Notes: generated by a model not told the origin, from the letters alone. Counted from the stretch's first letter, positions 42,114 through 51,116 are shown. The stretch is DNA of 64,000 nucleotides from JAVBLY01 sp031553035 (GCA_031553035.1 JAVBLY010000001.1:358225-422224), one strand, 5' to 3'. Translations and numbers: made by a program.

Positions 42114-42168
42114 GGTCAGAATAGCGAGTATCGGGTGGATTTCACACCCGATACTCGCTATTCTGACC
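42114..42168. repeat. 24-bp perfect palindrome
   Basis: The left arm (42114-42137, beginning GGTCAGAATAGCGAGTATC) and right arm (42145-42168) are perfectly complementary over 24 bases with a 7-base loop. There is no T-run, and no ORF crosses it in a sensible way, so it is not a simple terminator. A perfect stem this long suggests a recently formed mobile or recombination product or a hairpin-forming small element. Confidence 0.85.
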
Positions 42169-42254
42169 ATTATTGGAGAATTTCAACACTAAAATCACCC
42201 TATCCTGGATATTTTGACCACAAATTCAAATTTTATCTAATTTTTTTCCGACGG

Positions 42255-42327
42255 GACATTTTCTCAAGTGAATTATGGGGTGACATTTTCTCAAGTGAAT
42301 CTTAACGAGACATTATCATAAGTGAAT
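42255..42327. mobile_element. Three 27-bp-spaced repeats resembling an IS21-family end
   Basis: Copies at 42255-42273, 42282-42300 and 42309-42327 share GACATTTTCTCAAGTGAAT; the first two are identical over 19 bases, the third differs at three positions. Spacing is exactly 27 bases. Multiple terminal repeats with GACATTTTC are a known habit of IS21-type elements, where they bind the transposase. No istA or istB gene is present, so it would be a solo end or remnant. The family link is from memory of the pattern. Confidence 0.5.
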
Positions 42328-42347
42328 CACAACACAACTATTGATTT

Positions 42348-42376
42348 TTGACTATGTCAAAGCATTATGATAAAAT
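42348..42376 (+). promoter_or_regulatory. Promoter of the DEAD-box helicase gene
   Basis: TTGACT (42348-42353), a 17-base spacer and TAAAAT (42371-42376) form a good sigma-A promoter. Transcription would start near 42383, giving a leader of about 100 nt with an internal terminator. Confidence 0.7.
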
Positions 42377-42405
42377 CAATAAGTAAATTAACGAACACAC
42401 GAGCG

Positions 42406-42458
42406 GACATATTATGTAAGTCATTGCCATTTTGCGATTTACTTGAATATGTCTTTTT
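42406..42458 (+). terminator. Leader terminator before the DEAD-box helicase
   Basis: GACATATT (42406-42413) pairs with AATATGTC (42446-42453), and GTAAGTC (42416-42422) with GATTTAC (42436-42442, one G-U pair). Five T follow. It lies between the promoter and the gene, 28 bases before the ATG, so it is placed as an attenuator. Confidence 0.7.
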
Positions 42459-42485
42459 ATGTAAGGAACTATATAAGGAAATATA

Positions 42486-43703
42486 ATGGAAACAAGAGAA
42501 TTCAAAGATTTAGACATCAAGCCGACGCTCATAAGGGCTACGGAGAAGATGGGCTTTGAAAGCATGACGCCCATTCAGGAGGGGACATTCGATCCCATAA
42601 TGGAAAAAAAGGATATAATGGCTCTTGCCCCGACCGGAACAGGTAAGACGGCCGCATTCGGTCTCCCCATACTTCAAATGACTGACCCCAAAGATAAAAG
42701 CGTTTCGACAATCATCCTTTGTCCCACAAGAGAGCTGGCGAAACAGACCGCAGACGTGTTTCACGATTTGACAGCTTTTATGCACGGGATCAAGATCGTT
42801 GCCATATATGGCGGTGAAAGTATCAGGAATCAGATTATGAAACTGAAAGGCAAGCCCCAGATCATTGTAGCCACACCTGGCAGGATCATGGACCATATGA
42901 AGAGACGGACTATCAGAGTAAATAAGGTAAAGCATGTAATCCTGGATGAAGCGGACCGCATGCTGGATATGGGTTTTAGGGGCGACATCGAACATATAAT
43001 GAACATCGTTCCCGGAAAGCCGCAGATGCTTATGTTTTCCGCTACCATGTCAAAGGAAGTCATCATGATCTCCGAAAGATATTTAAAAGATGAAGTAAGC
43101 ATAACAATAGAAGGCAAATCCAGAGTAGTGGATACAATTAAGCAGTATACAGCCGAAGTGCAGAGCAGCAAAAGAATGGCAGCTCTGGTCAAGCTCCTCA
43201 AGCAAAAAGACTACGGTTTCACTTTGGTATTCGTTGAAATGAAATCTCATGCGAGGAGGCTTGCCAAAGCCCTGCAGCAGAAAGGCTTCAACGCCATAGC
43301 TATCCATGGAGATCTGACTCAGAGGGAAAGAGATGCTGTCATGAAAAAATGCAGAAGCGGACAGGCCCGCATACTGGTTGCTACAGACGTGGCATCAAGG
43401 GGGCTTGACCTTGATAATATAGATGCGGTTATCAACTATGACATGCCTGAAGACAGCGACACATATGTACACAGAATAGGCAGAACTGGAAGGGCGAACC
43501 AGACCGGCGATGCATATACTCTTCTTGATCCTTCCGAACGAAGGAAGATGAAGAGCATCGTAGAATCAACCAATACCGAAGTCGAGCCCATTATGCTCCA
43601 GGAAAAAGAAGATGCCGATGCATATGAAAAGGCAATGAGGCAGAAAGCTCTTTCATTCAGCAAGGGCAGCCGTTCCAGAAGGGGATTCGGTCGAAGACGA
43701 TAG
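42486..43703 (+). CDS. DEAD-box ATP-dependent RNA helicase
   Basis: The 405-residue protein has the full helicase motif set: Q motif near MTPIQEGTFDP, motif I APTGTGKTAAFG, Ia PTRELAKQ, II as VILDEADRML, III SATMS, and in the second domain VFVEMKSHARRLAKAL, ATDVASRGLD and HRIGRTGR. The tail is short and basic with RG pairs (SRSRRGFGRRR), likely RNA-binding. It is about 100 residues shorter than CshA-type enzymes. Roles in cold growth, ribosome assembly or RNA decay are usual. It is preceded by a leader terminator. Confidence 0.95.
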   Translation: METREFKDLDIKPTLIRATEKMGFESMTPIQEGTFDPIMEKKDIMALAPTGTGKTAAFGLPILQMTDPKDKSVSTIILCPTRELAKQTADVFHDLTAFMHGIKIVAIYGGESIRNQIMKLKGKPQIIVATPGRIMDHMKRRTIRVNKVKHVILDEADRMLDMGFRGDIEHIMNIVPGKPQMLMFSATMSKEVIMISERYLKDEVSITIEGKSRVVDTIKQYTAEVQSSKRMAALVKLLKQKDYGFTLVFVEMKSHARRLAKALQQKGFNAIAIHGDLTQRERDAVMKKCRSGQARILVATDVASRGLDLDNIDAVINYDMPEDSDTYVHRIGRTGRANQTGDAYTLLDPSERRKMKSIVESTNTEVEPIMLQEKEDADAYEKAMRQKALSFSKGSRSRRGFGRRR

Positions 43704-43713
43704 CCAAATAAAA

Positions 43714-43742
43714 TTGAATTTATGCTATTAAAATGATATAAT
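43714..43742 (+). promoter_or_regulatory. Promoter of the phosphate transport operon
   Basis: TTGAAT (43714-43719), a 17-base spacer and TATAAT (43737-43742) lie just before the PiT gene. No Pho-box-like direct repeat was recognised. Confidence 0.65.
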
Positions 43743-43779
43743 TTCATCTACAGGAAAAAGCAACAGAAAGGATCAATTA

Positions 43780-44832
43780 ATGACAGTAAATCTAGGGGAT
43801 TTTCTCGGTCAGCTGACCACCAATATACCTCTTCTAATCACAGTTCTTCTGACTCTCGGGGTAATTCTGGTCAACGGATGGACAGACGCTCCTAACGCCA
43901 TCGCTACATGTGTATCCACAAGATCCATGGGTGTGCGAAAAGCAATAGTGATGGCAGCAGTTATGAACTTCCTGGGCGTTCTGGTAATGACACTGATCAG
44001 TGCCAAAGTTGCAGAAACGATATACAAAATGGTAGATTTCGGGGGAGATCCCACACAGGCATTGGTTGCCCTTTGTGCGGCATTGTTTGCCATAGTCCTA
44101 TGGGCCACGGCAGCATGGTGGTTCGGCATCCCCACCAGCGAAAGCCATGCTCTCATTGCAGGTATATCAGGAGCGGCAATCGCCGTTCAGGGTGGAATAG
44201 CAGGGATCAACGGACAGGAGTGGGTGAAGGTCCTTTACGGTATAGTGTTATCAACATTGATGGGATTTATTCTTGGATATGTTATTACAAAGATAGTAGA
44301 AAAAAGATTTGAAAATGTAAGCAGGGCTAAATGCACAACCGTTTTCAGAAAAGCTCAGATAGGTGCCGCAGCGGGTATGGCATTTATGCACGGAGCCCAG
44401 GACGGCCAGAAATTCATGGGAGTTTTTATGTTGGGAGTTTTCCTGGCTCAGGGTCAGGCAGATGTTACCGAATTCGTGATACCTATTTGGCTGATGGTTC
44501 TGTGCTCCGGCGTTATGGCGGCCGGTACGGCCATGGGTGGATACAGAATAATCAAGTCCGTTGGGATGGATATGGTAAAACTGGAAAAATATCAGGGTTT
44601 TTCGGCTGACATGGCAGCGGGCATTTCTCTTTTATGTGCGTCGATCTTCGGACTTCCCGTGAGCACCACACATACAAAAACCACTGCGATCATGGGAGTC
44701 GGAGCTGCAAAGAGGATAACCGCAGTTAACTGGAAGGTCGTAGGAAATATGGTCCTTGCATGGGTACTGACATTCCCCGGTTGCGGAATAATAGGATTCC
44801 TGATGGCAATGTTGTTCATGAAATTCTTCTAA
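43780..44832 (+). CDS. pit: Low-affinity inorganic phosphate transporter (PiT family)
   Basis: The 350-residue membrane protein carries the PiT signature twice: GWTDAPNAIATCVSTRSM in the N-terminal half and GISLLCASIFGLPVSTTHTK in the second half. Other helices include WFGIPTSESHALIAGISG. Members move metal-phosphate with protons. A DUF47 protein follows, the common partner of PiT in bacteria, and probably regulates it. AAAGGA precedes the ATG. Confidence 0.95.
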   Translation: MTVNLGDFLGQLTTNIPLLITVLLTLGVILVNGWTDAPNAIATCVSTRSMGVRKAIVMAAVMNFLGVLVMTLISAKVAETIYKMVDFGGDPTQALVALCAALFAIVLWATAAWWFGIPTSESHALIAGISGAAIAVQGGIAGINGQEWVKVLYGIVLSTLMGFILGYVITKIVEKRFENVSRAKCTTVFRKAQIGAAAGMAFMHGAQDGQKFMGVFMLGVFLAQGQADVTEFVIPIWLMVLCSGVMAAGTAMGGYRIIKSVGMDMVKLEKYQGFSADMAAGISLLCASIFGLPVSTTHTKTTAIMGVGAAKRITAVNWKVVGNMVLAWVLTFPGCGIIGFLMAMLFMKFF

Positions 44833-44886
44833 ATCGATGATGTAAAGAGCTTAGAAGAATTAGTTGATATAAGGAGGAAAATAAGA

Positions 44887-45510
44887 ATGGCTGGTAAAAA
44901 GGATAATAAATATTTTGATTCATTTGTGGACATGGTTAATTATTCATGTGAGGCTGCGGAGTATTTACAGGAAATAATCAATAATTATGATCCTGAGACG
45001 ATCAAGGATAATCTAAAAAAAATGCATGAAATAGAGCATGCAGGAGACCTGACAAGACACACAATGATAAAGAGTCTTGCTAAAGAATTCATAACCCCCA
45101 TCGAGAGAGAAGACATCATGGAGATGGCAGATGCCATCGACAATGTTACCGACAAAATCGAAGATGTAGCACTCAGACTTTACATGTTCAATATCAAGGA
45201 AATCAGAGATGATGCAAAGAAAAATGCAGAGGTTATTGTTAAGTGCACCGAATCACTTCGTGACGCGCTTATGGAATTCCATAACTTTAGAAAATCCAAG
45301 ACCATACATGAGAAAATCATAGAAATCAACACACTCGAAGAAGAAGCGGACCAGCTTTATATCGCCGCAGTCAGGCACCTTTTCAAGAGTGTAGATGACG
45401 GCGTTACAGCTGCTTCATGGAATCAGGTTTTCCATTACATGGAAGACGTCTGCGATGCCTGTGAAGATGCTTCGGACGTTATCGAAAGCGTAATAATGAA
45501 GAATTCCTGA
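44887..45510 (+). CDS. DUF47 (PhoU-like) partner of the phosphate transporter
   Basis: The 207-residue protein is all helical, of the DUF47 family related to PhoU. Acidic/metal-binding segments typical of the family are visible: KKMHEIEHAGDLTRHTMIK and EREDIMEMADAIDNVTDKIE. It lies 54 bases after the transporter gene, after AAGGAGG, and its last base overlaps the rdgB start. It likely gates or tunes the PiT transporter. Confidence 0.92.
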   Translation: MAGKKDNKYFDSFVDMVNYSCEAAEYLQEIINNYDPETIKDNLKKMHEIEHAGDLTRHTMIKSLAKEFITPIEREDIMEMADAIDNVTDKIEDVALRLYMFNIKEIRDDAKKNAEVIVKCTESLRDALMEFHNFRKSKTIHEKIIEINTLEEEADQLYIAAVRHLFKSVDDGVTAASWNQVFHYMEDVCDACEDASDVIESVIMKNS

Positions 45511-46109
45511 TGGAAATAATCGCAGCTACGCAAAACAGCCATAAAATAAAAGAGATAGGAGCCATCGTATCCAAGTTCGGTATGGCGGTGGTTTCGAGGG
45601 ATGATGCTGGAGTTCCCGATTTTGAGATAGAGGAAACCGGATCCACATTCGAAGAAAATTCCTATATAAAGGCTAAAACCATAATGGATCACATTGGCGG
45701 GAGCAAACCGGTTATTGCTGATGATTCGGGACTGGAAGTGGATTTTTTGTCGGGAGCTCCCGGAGTATATTCTGCGAGGTATGGCGGGATCGATGGGAAT
45801 GGTGCTGACAATGGCAATAACAAAAAACTCTTAAGTGAACTTGAAGGAGTTCCCGCCGAGAAAAGAACAGCAAGATTCGTGTCTGTGATCACACTTCTTT
45901 TTCCCGATGGAAGAAAGATCACCGCAAGAGGAGAATGTGATGGGCGGGTGGCAACAGGGCTGATGGGTGATAACGGTTTTGGCTACGATCCCCTTTTTAT
46001 ACCAGTCGGTTACGATCAAAGTTTTGCTCAGATTGATCCGGATGAAAAAAACAGGATAAGTCACAGGGCCAAGGCACTGGAGCGATTAAGTGAATTGCTC
46101 AGCAGATAG
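45510..46109 (+). CDS. rdgB: XTP/dITP diphosphatase (RdgB/HAM1 family)
   Basis: The enzyme hydrolyses non-canonical purine triphosphates to keep them out of DNA. The 199-residue protein has IIAATQNSHKIKEIGAIVSK, EETGSTFEENSYIKA, ADDSGLEVDFLSGAPGVYSA, GYDPLFIP and a C-terminal KNRISHRAKAL, all family motifs. The ATG overlaps the DUF47 stop by one base. The YihY gene follows six bases later. Confidence 0.96.
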   Translation: MEIIAATQNSHKIKEIGAIVSKFGMAVVSRDDAGVPDFEIEETGSTFEENSYIKAKTIMDHIGGSKPVIADDSGLEVDFLSGAPGVYSARYGGIDGNGADNGNNKKLLSELEGVPAEKRTARFVSVITLLFPDGRKITARGECDGRVATGLMGDNGFGYDPLFIPVGYDQSFAQIDPDEKNRISHRAKALERLSELLSR

Positions 46110-46114
46110 TACTT

Positions 46115-47131
46115 ATGAAAGAGAAGATAAAAAACTTATTAAATAGAATAAAAAGAATCGCGGTGCTTACTTTTAAAAAAGCAATGGACCCGTACTTCTC
46201 GGGCAACTCAGCTGAAGTTGCTTTTTTCTTGCTTATGTCGATCGTCCCGTCGATCATCCTGCTTGCACAGGTTTTTGATCTGTTCGATCAGTCCATGGAT
46301 TTGATCAAGGGACTTGTCAAAGAATATGCTAACGATGCTCTTACCGGGATAATCATGCCACTTCTCAATCATGAATCGGCTGGAACTCTAAGCATTCTGT
46401 TGGTTATTTTGGCGCTGTGGTCCGGCTCCAAAGCCATTTTTTCTCTCATGCGGATCACCAATTATGCATATATTGGGGGGACGCCCGGAAAGAACCCTCT
46501 CTTAGGATTTATCAAGGAAAGAGCAAGAGCGATGCTCACTGTTTTTGTAATAATATTCACTTTGATATTTGCCATAGGTATACTTATCTTTGGGAAATAT
46601 ATAGTTGAAGCAGTTCTTACATATCTCAATGATTATATCGGAAGAAACTATAATGTTAATGATATTTGGCTGAATATCAGATGGGTACTGGGATTCCTCC
46701 TTTACTTCTTCATGGTGACATCCATTTACTATGTGCTTCCCAGTTCTCAAAATAAATATTCACAACTGATAAATAAAGAAAATAAATGGGTGTCGGTAAA
46801 ACGAGTCGTAGGAGCATGGTACATGAATGCCAGAAATACATTTAAGATAATCTTTCCGGGAAGTATATTTGCTTCCCTGGGCATGATGGTTGCGACCTGG
46901 GTTTACTCTCTTTATCTGAGCCATATCTCCTCTGCCAATTTCAATATACTTTACGGCAGTTTAGGTGCAGCAGTCTTGCTTCTGCTGTGGTTTTACATAC
47001 TGGCATATGTACTTGTTCTGGGTATTCAGATCAATTCAATTTGGGAAGACAGTAAGGGTAATGAAGAATTGCCAAACAAATATAAAGAGGGAGAAGATAC
47101 AGATGAAAGAGATCATACAAAAATTGAATAA
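46115..47131 (+). CDS. YihY/BrkB family membrane protein
   Basis: A 338-residue protein with six hydrophobic helices, in the family formerly called ribonuclease BN/BrkB. Characteristic parts are YFSGNSAEVAFFLLMSIVPS, SGSKAIFSLMRITNYAY and the C-terminal LYGSLGAAVLLLLWFYILAY with VLGIQINSIWED. Function is unclear; a transport or envelope role is likely. It begins just after rdgB, and the phosphohexomutase start lies inside its 3' end. Confidence 0.88.
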   Translation: MKEKIKNLLNRIKRIAVLTFKKAMDPYFSGNSAEVAFFLLMSIVPSIILLAQVFDLFDQSMDLIKGLVKEYANDALTGIIMPLLNHESAGTLSILLVILALWSGSKAIFSLMRITNYAYIGGTPGKNPLLGFIKERARAMLTVFVIIFTLIFAIGILIFGKYIVEAVLTYLNDYIGRNYNVNDIWLNIRWVLGFLLYFFMVTSIYYVLPSSQNKYSQLINKENKWVSVKRVVGAWYMNARNTFKIIFPGSIFASLGMMVATWVYSLYLSHISSANFNILYGSLGAAVLLLLWFYILAYVLVLGIQINSIWEDSKGNEELPNKYKEGEDTDERDHTKIE

Positions 47132-48932
47132 ATGGTTGGTAGATCCCAATATTGAGTCAGAACTTAAATCAGAATTGTCTGAGCTGCTTGACAGTTACAA
47201 TAAAAATAAATCGGACAAAACTATAAAGGATGAAATAAAAGACCGGTTCTATAAAGACATGGAATTCGGTACCGGAGGTCTCAGAGGAAAGATCGGGGCC
47301 GGAACAAACCGGATGAATATACATACAGTGGGCAGAGTCAGTCAGGCCTTTTCTCAGCATTTACTTACAAAGAACGATGTCCCCTCTGTGGTCATAGCTT
47401 ATGATAACAGAAAATATTCTGATCTTTTTGCGTTTGAATCGGCATGTGTATTTGCCGCAAACGGAATCAAAGTATGGATATTTAAAGAACTTACGCCGAC
47501 GCCCATGCTTTCTTATGCAGTACGTAATTTAAAAGCAACGGGGGGCATAGTTGTGACGGCAAGTCATAATCCGAAAGAATATAACGGATACAAGATTTAT
47601 GATGAAAACGGATGTCAGTGCCTGCCTCCTGAAGCTAAAAAAGTATCAGATTTTATGGACAGGATCGACCTGTTCAGAGATATATCAAGCTGTACACAGG
47701 ATTACAGCGGCGATCTTGACACCAGAGTGAGTAAAGCAGTCCTGCAAAACGATCAAATCGGTTTTGTTCCTAGTGCTGTTACTGAAAGCTATTTTGATGA
47801 AGTCATGAACGAAAAAGCATTTTCAGGTTCATTGGAGAATGTCAACATGGTCTATACACCGCTAAATGGGACCGGGAATATACCGGTAACCAGAGTTCTT
47901 GAAAGTGCTAATGTCGGACAGCTTTATAAGGTGAAGATCCAGGAGTCGCCCGACCCTGATTTTACTACTTGTCCAAAACCAAATCCGGAGGAGAATGAAG
48001 CATTGACTGAAGGGCTTAAGTTATGTAGTGAACTTGAAAAAGAAGGCGATACACCGGACTTTCTGCTGGCTACAGACCCCGATTGTGATAGAGTAGGGAT
48101 AATGGTCAGAGACAGCGGTTCATATAAAAGACTTGATGGAAATCAGGTTGGTATCTTACTCTTTGATTACCTTATCGAAAGTCTGAAGCGAAAGGATCTG
48201 ATGCCGGAAAAACCGGTCTTGATAACGACCATCGTATCCACTCCAATGGTCTCAGAGATCGCATATAAAAACAGGATCCATGTAGACAGAGTTCTGACCG
48301 GATTTAAATTTATAGGAGACCGCATCGACAGGTACGATGCAAAGGGGGAAGTACAACGATTCATTTTCGGATTTGAAGAAAGTTGCGGATATCTTGCCGG
48401 CACTTACGCTCGAGACAAAGATGCTGTAAGTTCCAGCCTTTTGGTGGCTGATATGGTAGGGTATTATAAAGCAAATAACAAAACCCTTATTGACAGAATG
48501 GATGAACTTTATCAGGAATACGGGTATTTTATTTCATCCCAGAAAAATCTCGAGAGAACCGGACCGGAAGGTGCCAAGGAAATAGTGAATATCATGGCAG
48601 CTCTGAGGAATCCTGAGATCCTTGCTGATTTCAGTCAGGACGTTATCCAGTTCCTTGATTATGAAGAACAAACGAAACGCACCATGGGCTTATTTGACGG
48701 AGAAGATGGCGGGTGTGCAATGGCTGTAGGTACCAGACCGATAAACGGACTCCCTAAAGAAAATGTACTTGAATTTAACTTTAAAAACAGAAGTAAGGTC
48801 ACTATAAGACCATCCGGTACAGAGCCGAAAATCAAGATATATTTCAGCGTAGTCTCAGAAATCTCGATTGATGCTGAAAAAAATATGACAGTTATCCAAA
48901 ATGAGTTTATGAAACTGGTTGAGAAGTTATAA
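47103..48932 (+). CDS. pgcA: Phosphoglucomutase/phosphomannomutase (alpha-D-phosphohexomutase)
   Basis: The enzyme interconverts hexose-1- and -6-phosphates for polysaccharide and glycogen synthesis. The ATG at 47103 after GAGGGAG gives 609 residues. The active serine is in VVTASHNPKEYNGYKIY; the metal loop is ATDPDCDRVGI, the sugar loop GFEESCGYLAG, and the phosphate loop near the end RPSGTEPKIKIYF. Length slightly exceeds the PgcA norm of about 580. The start lies 29 bases inside the YihY gene. ManA follows under its own promoter. Confidence 0.93.
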   Translation: MKEIIQKLNKWLVDPNIESELKSELSELLDSYNKNKSDKTIKDEIKDRFYKDMEFGTGGLRGKIGAGTNRMNIHTVGRVSQAFSQHLLTKNDVPSVVIAYDNRKYSDLFAFESACVFAANGIKVWIFKELTPTPMLSYAVRNLKATGGIVVTASHNPKEYNGYKIYDENGCQCLPPEAKKVSDFMDRIDLFRDISSCTQDYSGDLDTRVSKAVLQNDQIGFVPSAVTESYFDEVMNEKAFSGSLENVNMVYTPLNGTGNIPVTRVLESANVGQLYKVKIQESPDPDFTTCPKPNPEENEALTEGLKLCSELEKEGDTPDFLLATDPDCDRVGIMVRDSGSYKRLDGNQVGILLFDYLIESLKRKDLMPEKPVLITTIVSTPMVSEIAYKNRIHVDRVLTGFKFIGDRIDRYDAKGEVQRFIFGFEESCGYLAGTYARDKDAVSSSLLVADMVGYYKANNKTLIDRMDELYQEYGYFISSQKNLERTGPEGAKEIVNIMAALRNPEILADFSQDVIQFLDYEEQTKRTMGLFDGEDGGCAMAVGTRPINGLPKENVLEFNFKNRSKVTIRPSGTEPKIKIYFSVVSEISIDAEKNMTVIQNEFMKLVEKL

Positions 48933-48934
48933 TT

Positions 48935-48963
48935 TTGACTTAACCGACCAAATACTGTAGAAT
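48935..48963 (+). promoter_or_regulatory. Promoter of manA
   Basis: TTGACT (48935-48940), a 17-base spacer and TAGAAT (48958-48963) precede manA. The same TTGACT-17-TAGAAT pair occurs before the M20 hydrolase gene at 62214. Confidence 0.7.
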
Positions 48964-48995
48964 AAAATCATTATTAGGAGAGAGGGTAATATAAT

Positions 48996-49886
48996 ATGGA
49001 ACCACTTTTTTTTGTACCGTTTTTCGAAGAAAAACCATGGGGAGGGAAATCCCTGAGTGTGCTGTACAATAAGTACCCCACTGATATCAACATAGGCGAA
49101 AGCTGGGAGTTGTCCCCGGTTTTATACCGACAAACTTTTGTTAAAGATGGGGAATATGCAGGGATGATGCTTTCGGATCTGTACACCGAACACAGAGAAC
49201 TGTTCGGAACCAAAAGCGATTTTTTTCCGTTTGTTATAAAGCTGATCGATGCAAGAGAACAACTTCCGGTTCAAGTAAGCGGCGGAGATATGAAAGAACC
49301 GATTGTCCAGTCTCAGGGATGGTATGTGATCAAAGCTGAGCCGGGTGCCAGATTGGTAGTAGGTGCGGATCTTAAAGACGGTTATGAACTCTTCAACACA
49401 ATAGTAAACGAATCTCTTGAAGATGTGCTGATCTATGAAGATATCCAGGAGGGAGACACATTTTTCGTACCGCCCGGTTATCTTAACTCCATTGGCAAGG
49501 GAACTCTTATTTATGAAATATCTCATCCCCTAAAAGAGACAACGAGGATATACGACTGGGGCAAATACAATGAAATGCACCTTGACAAGGTATTGGATGC
49601 ATTTGTGTTTGAGGACGGACTCATCAAAACCAAACCGAAGCATCTTGGAAAAGACAGAGATCTTATTCTTGACAGTGAATTCTTTAAATTGCAGAGAGTA
49701 GATGCAAAAGATGGACAAGAGGAAGAAACCAGAGGGCATTTCAGCGTTTACACAGCACTATCCGAAGGGAGGCTGAAGTATCATGCAGGCGAAAGAGATT
49801 TCAGAGCCGGAGATACATTTCTGATTCCCGCAGGTTTTGGGAAGTATATAATCGAAGGCGGCATGCTGATAAAAGCGTACGTATAA
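48996..49886 (+). CDS. manA: Mannose-6-phosphate isomerase, class I (zinc)
   Basis: The enzyme links mannose-6-phosphate with fructose-6-phosphate. The 296-residue short Firmicutes form begins FVPFFEEKPWGGKSL and has GESWELSP, FPFVIKLIDAREQLPVQV and the cupin-type FFVPPGYLNSIGKGTLIYEI. The classical zinc-binding QVHP motif is altered to QVSG, so metal binding may use other residues. AGGAGAGAGGG precedes the ATG. A terminator follows. Confidence 0.85.
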   Translation: MEPLFFVPFFEEKPWGGKSLSVLYNKYPTDINIGESWELSPVLYRQTFVKDGEYAGMMLSDLYTEHRELFGTKSDFFPFVIKLIDAREQLPVQVSGGDMKEPIVQSQGWYVIKAEPGARLVVGADLKDGYELFNTIVNESLEDVLIYEDIQEGDTFFVPPGYLNSIGKGTLIYEISHPLKETTRIYDWGKYNEMHLDKVLDAFVFEDGLIKTKPKHLGKDRDLILDSEFFKLQRVDAKDGQEEETRGHFSVYTALSEGRLKYHAGERDFRAGDTFLIPAGFGKYIIEGGMLIKAYV

Positions 49887-49905
49887 CAGAAAATTAAAAA
49901 TATAA

Positions 49906-49938
49906 AAAACGGTGGACTCTTTACAGGTCCACCGTTTT
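49906..49938. terminator. Bidirectional terminator between manA and serA
   Basis: Arms AAAACGGTGGAC (49906-49917) and GTCCACCGTTTT (49927-49938) are perfect over 12 bp with A and T runs at the outer ends. It can end both convergent genes. Confidence 0.85.
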
Positions 49939-49961
49939 GTTCATTAAATTGGCCTTAACAG

Positions 49962-51116
49962 TTACAGTACCCTTACAGATATTATTCCTTCAAAATTTAA
50001 AGCGTCTTTGATCTTCTTCACATTGATTTCATCATCTATATCGATAAGAGTATATGCATAATCCCCTTTGCTCTTATTTGTAAGATTATCGATATTTACT
50101 CCCATATCAGCAAGTATTCCAGTTATTTGACCAAGCATGGAAGGGATGTTTTTGTTGAGGATGCAAACTCTTGTATCATTTGTCATCGGGCCGGCACTAC
50201 AGTCAGGAAAGTTTACTGAATTTTTAATATTGCCGTTTTCAACGTAATCCATTATCTGCTCCACGGCCATGATAGCACAATTTTCTTCAGACTCCTTTGT
50301 GGATGCACCAAGATGAGGAATACGTATGACTCCCCTTACATCAACGAGATTGTCTGTTGGGAAGTCGGTTACATATCTTTTTAGGTTTTTTTCTTCGAGA
50401 GCATCTATCACTGCTTTTTCATCAACGATCTTATCTCTGGAGAAGTTAAGCAGGACAGCCCGGTTTTTCATCAGCGACAGGCTGTCCGCATTTATCATTT
50501 TTTCTGTTTCCTTCATTGCCGGCACATGAAGTGTCACGTAATCACAATGAGGAAGAATAGCATCCATCTCTTCAAATATTTTGACTGACGGGGACAGATA
50601 GTGAGCATTTTGAACGGAGATATACGGATCATATCCAAGTACCTTCATGCCCAGATCTTCCGCGGCATTCGCCACCATGATTCCGATATAGCCAAGTCCA
50701 ATGACTCCCAGTGTTTTTCCTCTTATTTCTTCACCTGCAAATTTGCTTTTGTTTTTCTCAACAGTCTTTGACACGTCGTCCTGTACTCCGTAAACCCATG
50801 TCAGGGCATCCGGAATGTTTCTGGCGGCCATCAGGAGGCCGGTAAGCACCAGCTCCTTGACTGCATTTGCATTTGCACCGGGCGTATTGAATACTACGAT
50901 ACCGTCATCTGCGCATTTGTCCACAGGGATATTGTTAACGCCAGCGCCGGCTCTTGCTATAGCAAGCAAGTTACTGCTGAAATCCATTTCATGCATGTCA
51001 TGACTTCTGACGATTATCCCCTCAGCTTCGTTTATGTCCTCAATGATCTCATAATCATCTGTGAAAAGACTCAATCCTTTTTGAGATATCTTATTTAACG
51101 TTGCAATTTTTTTCAT
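49962..51116 (-). CDS. serA: D-3-phosphoglycerate dehydrogenase with ACT domain
   Basis: The enzyme starts serine synthesis by oxidising 3-phosphoglycerate with NAD. The 384-residue protein (from the ATG at 51116) has the substrate domain with ARAGAGVNNIPVDKC, the NAD loop GVIGLGYIGIMVANAAEDLG and a C-terminal ACT domain from about residue 310 (CILNKNIPSMLGQITGILAD) that may bind serine. The catalytic arginine and glutamate regions are seen in LNFSRDK and DFPTDN; the active-site histidine is in RIPHLGAST. A GTG four codons upstream is an alternative start. It is transcribed away from serC. Confidence 0.94.
   Translation of the reverse strand: MKKIATLNKISQKGLSLFTDDYEIIEDINEAEGIIVRSHDMHEMDFSSNLLAIARAGAGVNNIPVDKCADDGIVVFNTPGANANAVKELVLTGLLMAARNIPDALTWVYGVQDDVSKTVEKNKSKFAGEEIRGKTLGVIGLGYIGIMVANAAEDLGMKVLGYDPYISVQNAHYLSPSVKIFEEMDAILPHCDYVTLHVPAMKETEKMINADSLSLMKNRAVLLNFSRDKIVDEKAVIDALEEKNLKRYVTDFPTDNLVDVRGVIRIPHLGASTKESEENCAIMAVEQIMDYVENGNIKNSVNFPDCSAGPMTNDTRVCILNKNIPSMLGQITGILADMGVNIDNLTNKSKGDYAYTLIDIDDEINVKKIKDALNFEGIISVRVL

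Noticed and set aside
42030..42305. 91-codon ORF in the region before the helicase
   Set aside because: It runs through the 24-bp palindrome and the IS21-like repeats, and has no ribosome site.
42255..42327. A CRISPR array
   Set aside because: Only three copies with 8-base gaps; CRISPR spacers are about 30 bases or more.
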